This document shows, in pieces, positions 53,144-64,000 of a stretch of DNA of 64,000 bases (positions are counted from its first letter, which is position 1; every line of letters begins with the position of its first letter). Source of the stretch: Pochonia chlamydosporia 170 (taxonomy: Eukaryota; Ascomycota; Sordariomycetes; Hypocreales; Clavicipitaceae); the NCBI RefSeq assembly GCF_001653235.2, contig NW_019154050.1, forward strand, positions 335,207 to 399,206. The letters run 5' to 3'. The notes under the pieces were generated by a model, which worked only from the letters and a program-made list of their open reading frames with translations, searched no databases and was not told where the DNA came from. The position numbers and the translations under genes were made by a program.

Positions 53144-55530
53144 GTTCGGCTACAGGCATGGGGTTGTAGATAGTCACTAAACAGCGGTTGAGCGAACCAT
53201 GGGAACTGCGTATTATACCAAGGCAGCGCATTAGTTTGCTGGCAATATAACTAGGTAACACGTTCACACTCACAAGGGCCATTGGGCAGTACAATACAGC
53301 GTTATATCTATTCAGGAACCCGCGTTTGTGTATTGAAAGAGTCATATCCTTGCATCAGACTGTCGCGGCCAAAGAATTGCGAATAGGGGATTTGCACCCA
53401 TTTTGTGAGCGAGGGGGCCGCAAGAATGAAAAGAACCGAACATATGTCCCCGCCGAGTGTCATTTGGCGTCCAGCCCAATTGGATACGTTCGTTGTGGTA
53501 TCATGAGCGACTCTCCATGTGGCCTCAGGAGTTTGGCCAACTGGATGCTGGGTTTCGTACGCTGTCCCTGCCATGCGGTGGCAGGGTTCATCTGTTGATA
53601 CAGCCCGGCGGGAGGTCGAGGTAAAGGCGGCCCGTTCTCGTGGGCTAGGGCAAGATGGCCACATTAACTGGTCCAAGAGCGCGCCCACCTGTACTTGCTT
53701 TCACGGAGAGTATCTCACTGTTCTCAGCCAGCCTGTAAGCCAACGATCGAGTCAGTGATATTGAGCTAAGCATTCTGGCGAATCGAGTGAACAGAAGGAA
53801 ACGAGACAAGCCAGGACCCGCATCTAAGCCCATATGGTTAAAACAAGCTTTATACCTTTGTCTCTGCTATCCTTATTTGAATGTTTGGCACCCAGCGCAG
53901 ATACAGGTTCTTAAATGAGCAGAGAGAAGAATCTCGGCATTGCGGGTAGTCCTTAGCGGGGATAATGCCACAAAGATTCCCTGGTTAGAGGAGGCCACAT
54001 ATAGACCTGGCCAACGCTCGTACTTGAGGTCTGGTCAACGCCAGTATGGTGTCAAATGAGAGGGCAGCAGAGTGTGAAAATGTCCCTGGAGTGCGGTGGT
54101 TGACTGGTTGAGAGGCGCCGAGCGGCGGCTGATTACTTACTGCCTTACAGGTGGAAGCCAGAGCATGGCGGATCATGTCTCAGGCAAGATTCGCCAGCTC
54201 GACCATTGAGAAACGCTGCAGAGGGGAGGAGAGACTCTCTCGCCGGTGAGGAGCTGACTTGCGCTTTGTCAAGGATGGACGCTGCCGGTGATAGTGTTTG
54301 CTGGTCAAATTGCATTATTGCCATATCAGGCTCGTTGGCTGGGAAAAGGTTGTCCGGTCGGGGTACCGCAAGTGGCCCCTGTACCTCTCTCCATTGCCGG
54401 CGGGTGGGCTGTCAAAGGGAAATTGTTCATTTCGCTTCGCAGAACCACATCGGGCGAAGCAAATATCCTCACTACCATTCCGAAGTGACTATTTGAGTAG
54501 ATTGGTGCCGGCACATGTTTCTTTTTCAAAGAGTGTCGTAGTGTGTGCCATGGCACCCGATATCCGCGACGGCAACATGTACTGCGTCCGTGACGTGTCG
54601 AGAATGGCAGTTCAGTAGGCGCAGAATCCGCACTGCATCTTGCTGAGCCAGCTCAACGAGACCTGGAGTACCCTGACTGTGGTCGCAACGTATGTCGTTT
54701 GAGCAGTTTCTCTGTCGCAGGAACTTGTTGTAATTGGTCAACAGCCCCCAATGTGAGACGCCCAGTAATAAAGTCCGAATCAAACCAGCACCTTCACATG
54801 CTCGTCGAAACCATTTTTCGACTTGTCGAGTGTTGTGGATTCGTTCCTATGTCACATCACGACGAATGCATTGTGTCCCCGTGCAGCCACTGTGGCGGCA
54901 ACCAGAGTGCCATGTGCCAATGTTTTACATCTGCTAGGTCAGCATTTTGGGCTCACACTACCCCGGAACTGCCTTTTACCGCTACCATTTACGTTGTCTG
55001 CATCATGAAGTCATGATACCTGGCGGACTTACTGTCAGGGTTGACGGCATGCGGACCAAAGGCTTCCGTTGCGCTCCATACTGCAGTATCCCCTGAATTA
55101 CGTTTATTAACATTATTAGTTCAACAATGGACAAGGTCTTGGTCGACATCTGTCCCGGGTCAAAATTGTCAGGACGTGATGGGTATGGGCTGACAGCAGC
55201 GCCGTGCAACTCTTCGCCGTATCACTATGTGCCTGTTGCACCAATAATTACGTCATCAGCCCAGTCGCAGTGAATTTGAATAAATAAGCCAGGCCATTTC
55301 CAGCAACCGACCGACCCCTAACCCAGAATATTAAGCAGAATCCCAAGCGCTCTCCACGTCGGCGAGAAACTTCAGTGCTGAAGAGGCACACAATTCCCTC
55401 CCACGCATGAGATCTTTTCGTACGAATTGTCTGGAGGCTTGACTTGGCTGAAGTCTGATTCCGACTTTGACGACCTGGCGGGCGTTTCATCTCCCGACCC
55501 GCCGCCAAAAAATCTTCGAAAATACACACG
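53144..55530. other. Gene-poor interval, 2.4 kb
   Basis: Several open frames of 60-126 codons on both strands (for example 53308-53688 minus, 54206-54496 plus) overlap one another and show no recognisable domain or splice pattern. No transposon ends found. The last ~300 bp are presumably the chromodomain gene promoter. Confidence 0.4.
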
Positions 55531-56268
55531 ATGGCCCGTGTGGTCGACTATTACCCCAGCAGTGACGACGATCTTGGGAACATTGGGAGCGGGAGGACCG
55601 CGAATTCGAGAGTAACGCCAACACCTGGGAAGACAATCTTGTTTCCTAAGACGGATGACCTTGTCCCCAAAGTGAAAGCGACTCCCTCAAACCGACGCAT
55701 TCGCCGCCTTAACGCTGCAAAATTTGCCCCAGAGAATCCGTTGTTCAAATCATGGACCGGGGAAAATAGCAGCCCCTTAGAAGCATCTACCAAAAAATCA
55801 GCTTCTCTCTTGGGACGGCGAACTGTCTCAAGGCCCAATACAGAAAAGTGTGGTGACGATGCCGAGTTGATCGTCCCCAATTCAGCAACCACCTCGCCGG
55901 TTCCAAAGCCTGACAAAGGTGTCCAGGGCCATATGGCCCATCCATGCGATGCGACAGAAGCGTTGAAGGAGAAAACCGAGGACCAACTGACGGGTAACGT
56001 ACGCGAAGCCGATGCGCATGACAGCGCAGCCATGCCCTGCGAGTTTGTGGAGGATTCGCAACCGCATGACGCTATCCTGGATAAGAGTACCTACATAGTT
56101 GAACGAATCATAAGCCACAAAGGCAACGGGAGAAGGCGAAGATACTTTGTCAAATGGCAAGACTATGCTGCGGACGAGAATTCATGGGTGACTCGCAAGG
56201 ATTTTGTGGACAAAACTTTCCCTCGGCAGTACGACGAACAATGTAAACGTAGCACAGTAGCTAATTGA
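55531..56268 (+). CDS. Chromodomain protein
   Basis: A single open frame of 245 aa from ATG 55531 (MARVVDYYPSSDDDLGNIGS). The N-terminal 170 residues are Ser/Thr/Lys-rich and probably disordered, with a conserved-looking NRRIRRLNAAKFAPENPLFK near residue 55. The C-terminal chromodomain is about residues 185-235: YIVERIISHKGNGRRRRYFV, KWQDYAADENSWVTRKDF; it has the VERI start, the YFVKW strand and the ENSW helix-entry motif. Such modules bind methylated histone tails. An integrase-derived chromodomain is less likely because no retroelement sequence is attached. Function inferred from the domain. Confidence 0.8.
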   Translation: MARVVDYYPSSDDDLGNIGSGRTANSRVTPTPGKTILFPKTDDLVPKVKATPSNRRIRRLNAAKFAPENPLFKSWTGENSSPLEASTKKSASLLGRRTVSRPNTEKCGDDAELIVPNSATTSPVPKPDKGVQGHMAHPCDATEALKEKTEDQLTGNVREADAHDSAAMPCEFVEDSQPHDAILDKSTYIVERIISHKGNGRRRRYFVKWQDYAADENSWVTRKDFVDKTFPRQYDEQCKRSTVAN

Positions 56269-56548
56269 GGCTCGAATACTGGCAAGCGCCCACTGGTGAC
56301 TGCAAAGGGAAAGATAGGTCAATTCCGGGGGAGAGGGGTGGATTAGTAGCACATTAGTAGTGTAGGACTGCGTTTGTGGAATGGCGACGAGGCGAACTGC
56401 GACCAAGCCCAACCTCGTTCGTAATCCTCTCTGTAGACGTATAAGCTGCTTAGACGTTCGTCGCTCAATGTTGTTCATGAAAAGGGCCATGTGTTAAAAG
56501 AGATTGATGCAGGGGAAGAATCACAGTCGTCTCCAGACCCGTAAAGTT

Positions 56549-57165
56549 TAATGGCCCGCTAACAAAGGCCACGGCATATTGTCTTGCCTTATATGTCCAG
56601 CAGGAGAATTCACATGGCTCTGGCTTGACCTTAAAACAACTATTGTGGTTGAGATCATGCCCATCATAAAGACAGGTTCATCAAAATTATGGGGATCGTC
56701 ATCAGGTATGCAATATTTCACAACTGTGTTGCGTACAAGCTCAAATGGCCAACTGTCTTTGACTCTTCGCATAAGGCCCTCTGATGGTCACATCTATGTG
56801 TAAAATGTGTAGTGAGCTCTTGATGGCGCTTGACTAAGTTTGAAGCCCAGTTGACTGGACCGGAGACGCGTCGCCATCCGCAAGAAAAGCATTCTCCAAT
56901 CCTCCACACCACTTGAGCCGAGGAGGAAAAGATCGCGAACTAGGATCGAGGATATAATGAATAATTGTGAATTTCTCTAGATTTTGAAATTTTTCGGGAA
57001 TTAGGCATAGTATTGCATCGCGCGTTGATTCCCTTAATGCGAGTGCTCAGCATACTATGGGACACCACGTAGATCCTTGCTGTAGCTCGAATGCTTAGTT
57101 TGGGAGTATTCTGGATAGCTTTAATAGCTAAGACTATTTGGCCCTCTTTGCCTGATGAATCCATA
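56549..57165 (-). pseudogene. Pogo transposase relic related to element C
   Basis: Minus-strand fragments match the family C transposase in order but in shifting frames: VLAIKAIQNTPKLSIRATAR with MDSSGKEGQ start (57164), then WASNLVKRHQELTTHFTHR with CDHQRALCEESK, then FELVRNTVVKYCIPDDDPHN and FMMGMISTTIVV. The first catalytic block is FDEPVFM instead of FDETGFM. The remaining DDE core is gone. Frameshifts and lost residues mark it as old. Confidence 0.85.
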
Positions 57166-57761
57166 ATATTAGGTGGAGAAATACGATGTTGAAGGAGGAC
57201 AGGTCCATGTACCCAGTGAAAAGTCCAGGCCGCTTGTGTAGTCCGTTATGCACGTCTTCAATATTGAAGCATTTCAATACGAGGTCGTATTGAGTACTGA
57301 GTATTAAATGCAGTACTGGTCTGCACACAGCCTACTCTCGCTGCATCTTAGAGTCGAAAGAGCATCTCGCTCGACTTCAGACCGCCATTGTCTAGACAGG
57401 AACGCGATACCGACTCGAAAGCATTCCCAGATCACATTTCCTCTCCACCGCAGTCATGCTGTGCCGGAGAGGCGCCACCGAGACTAATGAAATTACCGGG
57501 GTTGGTCTCATAGCGAGTTTATATTCTCGAGCTGTGGACTTTAAGACAAATAGCCACGAAAGAGAACACTCTATGCTGCAAATCCTTGCTAATCACAGCT
57601 CAAAGAGCTATGTAAGGAGGCCCAATACGTCTAGCTCGTGTCGTCGTCCTCATCAGACAATAGAACTTCGGATTTCATGCTTCCCCACCTGCGAACCATC
57701 GATTCCCTATGTGGAGATTGTTAGAGCTACAAGACTACGCAGAGAAGAAAATGCACCTGAC
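57166..57761. other. No gene seen
   Basis: Short open frames only. Probably includes remains of the pogo relic and the 3' region of the gene at 57762. Confidence 0.35.
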
Positions 57762-59240
57762 TTACGGAGCCTCCTCGACCGTACTGAAGTTCCGACTGCG
57801 GAGAAAGTCTAGAAATCGTCGCACGGTTCTCGTTCTCTTGAAAACGGCCATAACGTCTCCCCTTGGAGCTCCCTCTTCTGTCGAGGCTACGGTAGTGTCC
57901 TTCATGATGAGATGCACGCGCAAGGACTTTACGCTGTATTTAACTTCTGCAATATCCTTCAGCCGAACATCAAAATCAATAGGCTTTCGCAACAATCCCC
58001 ACTGCACTGGATTTGTATCTTTGAGAACCTGATGCTCAAAATATTGTTTGTCCTCCACCCAACTCCAGTACTGCGTAACCGACTCGGCGCTTGTAAAACA
58101 TCGCGTCTTGACTTGGAGAAGTCTCCAATCGTTCTTCGACACCGCCTCTCCGGTAAACGAGTCTGCGTCAGAGAGTCCTTCCGTGTAAACCTCATCACGA
58201 GCGCTCTTATCTTCAAATGTTATCTGCGGCAGGTGATGTGTAGCCTGCGCCTCATGCAGCGTCTCTGCGGGTGAAAGTGTTGACGTTTCGACCACAGGGC
58301 CATTTTTGGTTATCCCATGGGGGCCGGTACTCGCAATACTATTAGCATCCGAGAGCGACCTGCGCGTGACTCGATTTTGGGACAGAGCCATGGTTGGTAA
58401 CCACCCAGTCGACTGCCCTGGGGTACCAGAACGGTTCATGCCGCCATGTTGGGTACTCTGACCGCTTCGTGACTGCTCGTCAGATGGCGCGGCAGTTACT
58501 GGCTTCGCATTGAGCAGGGAAGCGCCACGACAGCTTTTGCGACTCCATTCGCAATTGCCACACCGTCGGAAACTCCTGTCTTTGAGTTTGATACAGTCTT
58601 CAAATATGCCCCAATTCTTCTCGCAGTATTGGCAACGCTGATCCATGACATCTCCAGTAGCCTGAATCATGCAGGAAATGACCTTGACTCCTTCCGGATC
58701 GGACTGGCTGGAAATGGCAGTTAAATGGTTTTGATCGAAAGGACGCCCTCGTCGAATTCTGACTGGCCTCAAGACGGCATTTTGCAAGGTTGTATCGACA
58801 CGTTTGTCATCCCACTGGCCAACTGGCTCGATATTTCCAATGAAGTTGCCATCAGCATCGTTGACAGAGACAACAACGGTGTTTTCGGTATTATCCTGGT
58901 GGCCCTCGCGAGCAGTTACCGAATGTCCCGCAAAGGGCAGGGTGCCTGCTGCAGGCGTCACATTGCTCGTGAGATGGCCTGCGGCAGTGCTGCCAACAGC
59001 GTCAAAGAAACTACCATTGATAGAGTAAGTGGCCTCATTCTCCTGCTGGTTTATGTCTACGTCAGGTTCAGGTAATTCGTCGCACTGTTCTCGAGAGGAG
59101 CGGAGCGTGGTGTCAAAAACATCTTGTCGCCGCATAGACCTGTCTTGTTCGTCAACGGCTCGGGGGTCAGGATTGCTTTGGCGCTTCTTCGTCGAATATT
59201 GTTTTGTGCTGGAGGAGGCGCATCGTTTTCTTTTGCGCAC
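57762..59240 (-). CDS. Cys-rich (DUF3716-like) fungal nuclear-type protein
   Basis: An open frame of about 490 codons. The first in-frame ATG is at 59135, but the frame stays open and coding-like upstream to about 59336 (CGVDIYLKDRPTTVVLGDVR), so an earlier exon probably supplies the start. Basic N-terminus with KRKRC. A Cys cluster follows, RCQYCEKNWGIFEDC then RRCGNCEWSRKSC (C-x2-C pairs), like the fungal DUF3716 small zinc-binding module. After a long disordered region, a C-terminal globular part reads YWSWVEDKQYFEHQVLKDTN and PVQWGLLRKPIDFDVRLKDI. It may be the 3' part of the gene beginning at 59859, joined by an intron ending GACTAG near 59338. No biochemical role can be given. Confidence 0.6.
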   Translation of the reverse strand: MRKRKRCASSSTKQYSTKKRQSNPDPRAVDEQDRSMRRQDVFDTTLRSSREQCDELPEPDVDINQQENEATYSINGSFFDAVGSTAAGHLTSNVTPAAGTLPFAGHSVTAREGHQDNTENTVVVSVNDADGNFIGNIEPVGQWDDKRVDTTLQNAVLRPVRIRRGRPFDQNHLTAISSQSDPEGVKVISCMIQATGDVMDQRCQYCEKNWGIFEDCIKLKDRSFRRCGNCEWSRKSCRGASLLNAKPVTAAPSDEQSRSGQSTQHGGMNRSGTPGQSTGWLPTMALSQNRVTRRSLSDANSIASTGPHGITKNGPVVETSTLSPAETLHEAQATHHLPQITFEDKSARDEVYTEGLSDADSFTGEAVSKNDWRLLQVKTRCFTSAESVTQYWSWVEDKQYFEHQVLKDTNPVQWGLLRKPIDFDVRLKDIAEVKYSVKSLRVHLIMKDTTVASTEEGAPRGDVMAVFKRTRTVRRFLDFLRSRNFSTVEEAP

Positions 59241-59298
59241 ATCGCCTAGTACGACCGTTGTCGGCCTGTCCTTGAGATAAATGTCAACTCCGCAGGGT

Positions 59299-59859
59299 CT
59301 AAGCGAGCGGGAGGGTCCGTACCCCGTGAGGTCTGTCCAGGTCCTTGGATGCTAGTCCGTATTCTGGTTCCGCGGCGGTTGTCTGATCGCCTACGAGCAC
59401 ATCCCCGGGCACATACTGCTGCCGCTTCTCGACGGGAAGTTTTTGGAGCGATCTTTTGACGACAGCGGGGCCTATTGTGGGAATCAGCTCGTCGGATAAC
59501 CTTTGCAATACAGACTCGACCTGAATCTCGTATTCGTGTTCTGCGTCGGCACGGCCGCGATCTTTTAAAACTTGCAACTCGCCAGAATATCTCACAATAT
59601 CATCTTCAAGCTCTTTTTCGTCGCCAGACTCTCGTCCAGACTCTAGTAGCTCACGAAGGCATCGAAAACGTTCCGCTATTTGGCGCTTGTTGTTTGCAAC
59701 ATTCGCATTGTATGCGTCTTCCGGGGTTTTGATATCTGCGAAGGCGGTCGCACACTCTACAACAATGTTCCTACTGCGCTGGAGCTTCAACGTCGCAGGT
59801 GACGTGTCTGACGTCGTCATCAAGCTTGACGTTGGATCGTTGGAACTGTTGCTGTTCAT
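59299..59859 (-). CDS. Predicted coiled-coil protein or 5' exon of the neighbouring gene
   Basis: From ATG 59859 (MNSNSSNDPTSSLMTTSDTS) the frame encodes about 186 aa. A helical, charged middle (RNIVVECATAFADIKTPEDA; ANNKRQIAERFRCLRELLES) precedes EIQVESVLQRLSDELIPTIG and VVKRSLQKLPVEKRQQYVPG. No family recognised. Sixty bases separate its stop from the next frame on the same strand. A GTAGGC...GACTAG intron of 44 bp (about 59339-59382) would join PGDVL to the downstream frame in phase, making one ~750-aa protein. Both models remain possible. Confidence 0.5.
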   Translation of the reverse strand: MNSNSSNDPTSSLMTTSDTSPATLKLQRSRNIVVECATAFADIKTPEDAYNANVANNKRQIAERFRCLRELLESGRESGDEKELEDDIVRYSGELQVLKDRGRADAEHEYEIQVESVLQRLSDELIPTIGPAVVKRSLQKLPVEKRQQYVPGDVLVGDQTTAAEPEYGLASKDLDRPHGVRTLPLA

Positions 59860-61388
59860 TAATAACGACTTTTGCCAACCCAACGCTTCCAATTTTCGAG
59901 TAATATGAAAGCGGACGATAAGTCGGTACAAGTCTCGGCAAGCGGTGTATGCGCAACATGGGCTCCTGACGAGAGTCAATGCACCAGAAGCAGAAAGATT
60001 CAGGTTCCGAATGAAACACAGACGCTAGAGCCGTCACGAATGGTCCCGAAGAGAATGCACTGAAGTCAGAGCCACCCTGGCGAGTCCAATTGAGACTTTA
60101 TTGTTGTAGAGAGTGGTAGTGTGAATCATGTGTGAATCGGCAGCATAAAAAAAAAAAAAAAAAAAAGGAAAACCAATGCCCCATTTCTGTCTCGAAAAAG
60201 GAGCCACATCTCTCGCAGCTGACGAACCTCAGTGCGAGAGGACCCCCACACCGGAAATATTTTGAGACCTGAATTAGTGGGTCAGTCCATTCGGTGTAGA
60301 AGAACATTAGCAGAGATGTCCAGAGGCTTGATAAGCACTATTACAAACTACCCCAAAATTAAAATTGCCTGATGAAAATTGTCTTAGGCCCTGACTCATA
60401 CTCAGCTTCACGCATACATTGAGTTTCAGCTCCGCAAATATGTCCAGTTGCGCGGTATGGGACATGGTTTCAGGCCAGTAATATGAGGTATGCCTTGTGA
60501 ACAATCTTAGGTGCCGGGCTAGTTACAGTAAGGAAATTTCTTTGGCTATGATTGACCGCTCAGCGCGGGCCCTCACGCGCCCCGTGCACCACCACTCGCG
60601 TCGCCTTTGGCGGAATTCCAACTGACCGTTGCGCCTTGTCTGAACCCAGCAATCGGCGGCCCTGTATCGCGACCAAACGCGTGAACTGTGAGGTTCGAGG
60701 TGAGAACTCAGGCTCTAAAGCCCCTGCATAAGGTGCGACGAAAAACACTTCGACTTGGTGTTGTCACGTTATGATGCAGGTGTGTTCGGCGTAGCAAAAT
60801 GCGTTGGTTCGCAACATTGAGTCTTGTTACCAGAAACATCTCCAAGGTCTGTGCTTTCCGTATCCGGGAGCACCTGGGCTTACTGGCTGTGGAACAAACC
60901 ATTCATACCTGTATTCGGCCATCCGAAAAGTTTAAAGTTGCAACCCAATCATAACTGCATCTCACCTGACAGGCCCATGTGATCGTGCGCAACTGCACCA
61001 GCTTGCGCAATCTTGTCTGAATTACGGTAACAACGAGCTATACATGGTATGCAACGTGAAGTTCTCCAATGCAATGCAATGCGCGTTTGACTGAGTCAAC
61101 AAGTGGAAATTGTGTTCCGCAACAGCGAATGAAACGAAAGTGGTGTGCCCAAAGTAACCAAAATAAATGGCATGCAGAGCAAGACGATTCATTGCTTCCA
61201 AAACGGCTTTAATGTTGTGTAAGCAGCGGCCAAGCCACGTTGTGTTTGTCTACCTGGCTGCCTTGGTGATTATGCCCCAGTCCGCTAAGATCTTTGTGTG
61301 GCCTTATCAATATGGCCATATAAGCTTTCACCCAATTTCTCCCATAAATGCCAGCTGGTAACATGATAGAAAGAGTGGCTAGCGGTGT
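59860..61388. other. No gene seen
   Basis: Contains a 20-nt poly-A run at about 60148-60167. All open frames are under 70 codons and unrecognised. Direct repeats GCAATGCAATGCG occur near 61071. Confidence 0.4.
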
Positions 61389-61656
61389 TGTCAAGATCAG
61401 GTCGCTCATTTAAAGCAAGCACAATATGCTATTGTCAAATAAATGCTGCCTCAGTCAAGCAAACGTGCAAGTGTGGCAAAGTGGCAATAGGAAAGCGTAA
61501 TACTGCTGCGTAAGCGGCAGTATTCCAATAAGTATATAATTTCGTATGATTTAATTCTTTTAGATAAAAAAATCAAGAGTCTCTCGTTGCCCGATTCACA
61601 GGGGATCTTCTGCCCGATCGTCGTCCAGTTATGCAAACGAGTCGTGAAGTGTGATG
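61389..61656. repeat. Solo LTR, family 1, copy 2
   Basis: A 268-bp repeat from TGTCAAGATCAGG to GTGTGATG, same orientation as copy 1 at 17-237. The flanking duplication GGTGT is perfect (61384-61388 and 61657-61661). The final dinucleotide is TG where copy 1 has CA. It is longer than copy 1 in the middle. No internal retroelement sequence nearby. Confidence 0.75.
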
Positions 61657-64000
61657 GGTGTGGTTGCCGAGTTATGCAACAGCTAGATCACTCGGGTGCA
61701 CGGTGATGCGGGGACACAAAACTGCCAACATTCATACAGTACTATTTACATGCTTTTAACTATCTCTGGTAGGTAATAATCTACCAACTATCGACGAAAA
61801 CGACTTCGTTATGCAGCGGCGCTGGCCGCCTCCAGAGTCGACGTGTCCCCCCCCCCCCGGGCCCCCCGGGGGAGCATTTCCTGGGTCGCCTCTTTCCTCT
61901 TTCTCCAATAACCCCCATACCATCCCAAAAACAAATCCGTGAACAGATGGCACACGACTGGATGGCTCAAGATGAGCAACATACAGAAGGCATCTCGTGT
62001 CCGCACATAGTGGCGAATGGTTCCATGGTCAACAGGCTGGTCAAATCAGTCTCGGTTCGAAGTGAAGATTGCCGACCCGCTCTCTCCCCCAACGGTAAAC
62101 CATCTTGGGCAAAGCAGCACCGTAATCTCGCTGTTGACATCAATGGTTACCCCTGCTTTTTGAGTCCATCACTCTAAACATCCGTACTTTACCATATGTG
62201 CAGGTTTGTCGTGGGCGCCGTCGAAGGCCATATGCCTATTGCTCACACCAATTGCTTGTGTCTTACTTGGCCAGTCGTTTGGCAACTCGGATACGCAGGG
62301 TTCAAGTGGTACGCAAAAGTCGGCTCTCGATCTTCGAATCTCAGGATTGTGTTGCGTAGTAATTCTGGAAATAATTTGCTTCAACGCTAGTATCTGCAGT
62401 TGGGTTTTTTCGGTCGTTGCAGGGTAGACACGCTGTTGACGCCATCTGGCAACATCTGCAGACATTTTCGCCATACGTCGTTCTTTCGTGGCGATGCTGG
62501 TGCAATAGCAGCAGCACGTTGTTTTGTAGTTGATCTCGTATACAAGTTTAGCCCGCAGGTTTCTCCCATCCTGTATTCTTTGTAGCATTTCTCGCGAAAT
62601 TGTCCCCACCTCCAATAACCACACACCCACACTGTTTGCGCAAAGAAACACATCGCGGGGAAGGAGCACACAGCCAAGATCGTGAGTAGCCGCAGGAGGA
62701 AAGAGCCACGGACGACGGTGTAAAGAGGGTTTCCACTATTTATACTACCTCAAGGCAGAAGGCGCAATGTCTTTCAGTACTTTTTGTTATATGATGCTTG
62801 AAGTATAGAGACCAACAAGTTAACACCTCCAAAGACGGCCCTGAGACCGGGAACATGCATTCGGGCCAACAACTTTGTTCCACGTTGTCTCCCATCGCAA
62901 CCAGTCCTTTTGGACTTATGGCCTGCTTAGAGTGCAGGGACTCTCATCCAGCACCAATCCAAATGTCAATGTTACTCGCTTTACACCATTGGTCGACCTC
63001 CATCTGCAGTACGATATTACGCAGCTTCCGTGGCCGATCCGGAGTGGCTGGTTCTGGACTTATCCAACTGTTGGCACGCACACAAACAGGGGGAATGGTG
63101 GTATTTGCAGGGGCGGACCGTCCCGTCGGGACAGGCTACCCATTTTTGGGCAAGCTGGGGAGCAAGTGAGGCATTCAGTGCTGGCCAGCTTCTTCGGGGT
63201 TGGCTCGTTGTTCGAAGCAGAGCCGGGGTGTCTGAAGCAACAATGACCAACAAATGCCTCAAAAATCCCGCCCAACTGATGATGAACAGCTTTAGAGCAT
63301 GGCTTTTTGGGGCCACCGAATAACATGGGATGCAAGCAGGGGGCTAAAATAATGGGTGTGCAAGCCCCCTCTTTTCTTGGCCCGTGAAACGATGAGCACG
63401 CATTGCAAGCTGGCTGGTCTGGTCGCCCACAATCCCATGGCTTTCTGCGAGCCACGAACGAGCCTGGCGCTTTAGCCTGAATTTGGGGCTGGACGTGCAA
63501 TCACCAACATTTTGGCTGATCACACGCCTGGTTTCTTCCCAGAGTCAAAATGTTAATATTTTCTCTTTATGGAATGTAATGCTCTCGTTTGTCCAGTCCT
63601 GTTGCCGCCGCCAAATACGGACACATCCTGGAGTGTCAACAAGGTGTCTCTGTAGCATGTGATCATGGGGCTAGGGTAAATATGGTCGTTTGGTAGTTAC
63701 GTCGAGACGCAATAGGCTCAGATTTGCTCCTTGCATCCAACTCTGTCCAACCGTAACTGGCGGCAGATGATGATGCATTCACATGTGCTGCCTACCTGCA
63801 GCGTACATGCATGCCGCCTTTCCCGTCATACTCTGACATTAGATGCGGTAGCGATAAGGGTGAGGTAGCCAATTTTGCTGGCGGAGGCCTGCTGCAGACT
63901 ACGAGTGCCATCATGTTGCACTGGAAGGGCCACCGCACCATAACCTTGCAGCATCCTTGAGATTGTCGGTCTTTGTTGCCCTAATGCAGAGTATAATACG
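61657..64000. other. Terminal 2.3 kb without a recognisable gene
   Basis: The minus-strand ORF 62169-62669 (166 codons) and ORFs at 62798-63500 on both strands have unlikely composition and no domains. A C12 run followed by GGGCCCCCCGGGGG lies at 61847-61872. Confidence 0.4.

Noticed and set aside
53308..53688. 126-codon minus-strand ORF
   Set aside because: Overlaps several ORFs on the other strand and shows no recognisable sequence or splice signals.
60760..60775. TGTCACGTTATGA resembling the end of LTR family 2
   Set aside because: Only 13 bases match and no further LTR similarity follows.
62169..62669. 166-codon minus-strand ORF near the window end
   Set aside because: Composition is atypical (many Cys/Arg, no hydrophobic core pattern), and overlapping frames are equally open.
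1..64000. CRISPR arrays, bacterial operons or prophage
   Set aside because: Introns, eukaryotic transposons and fungal protein families throughout; no regularly spaced repeats of the CRISPR type.

Overview
This window comes from a filamentous ascomycete, most likely a sordariomycete. Genes have short (about 48-90 bp) GT-AG introns, often with a CTAAC/CTAAT-like branch site. The recognisable host proteins are typical of that group: an XlnR-type Zn2Cys6 factor, a PTH11-type rhodopsin-domain protein, an M43B secreted protease, a PNP_UDP/NACHT/ankyrin NLR, and DUF2841, DUF6601 and BAH proteins. Genus is not resolvable from the sequence alone.

The region is transposon-dense. I find one pogo/Fot1-like family (A: 2209-4159 complete; 8743-9395 and 20910-21528 half copies), two further complete pogo-like elements (B: 5944-7765; C: 26175-28036) and a relic related to C (56549-57165). 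There are four large hAT elements (14470-17569, 21529-24538, 36788-39817, 42314-45003), one hAT relic (1070-1930), a MULE 5' fragment (17570-18104), two MITEs (18727-19088, 38441-38922) and five solo LTRs from two families with no internal retrotransposon sequence. Many are nested. A solo LTR sits inside a hAT that itself cuts a MULE frame. A MITE with a perfect 8-bp target duplication sits inside a hAT transposase frame. A pogo sits inside a CCCH-finger host gene. Another pogo ends in a rhodopsin-MFS gene.

Layout. 1-9.4 kb: LTR, hAT relic, pogo A1, broken rhodopsin-MFS gene, LTR, pogo B, pogo A2 remnant. 9.4-12.5 kb: intact six-exon XlnR-like regulator. 12.5-14.5 kb: no gene seen. 14.5-19.1 kb: nested hAT/LTR/MULE, then a MITE. 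19.6-20.6 kb: M43B protease. 20.9-25.4 kb: pogo half, intact hAT, LTR. 25.9-29.3 kb: CCCH gene split by pogo C. 30.4-33.7 kb: frameshifted NLR. 34.6-36.5 kb: DUF6601 remnant and an unknown ORF. 36.8-45 kb: two hATs flanking a casein-kinase-1 fragment and a DUF2841 gene. 45.5-46.9 kb: N-terminally truncated isopropylmalate synthase. 48-60 kb: a calmer segment with BAH, Rad60/SUMO-like, chromodomain and Cys-rich nuclear-type genes. 60-64 kb: one solo LTR, otherwise no recognisable gene.

Functionally this reads as a fast-evolving accessory region. Regulators, an NLR, a secreted protease and signalling genes are being interrupted or truncated by DNA transposons, next to a more conserved chromatin/DNA-repair-like block. 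Gene models were spliced by eye; exon edges were accepted when GT/AG, phase and family similarity agreed. No database search was run.
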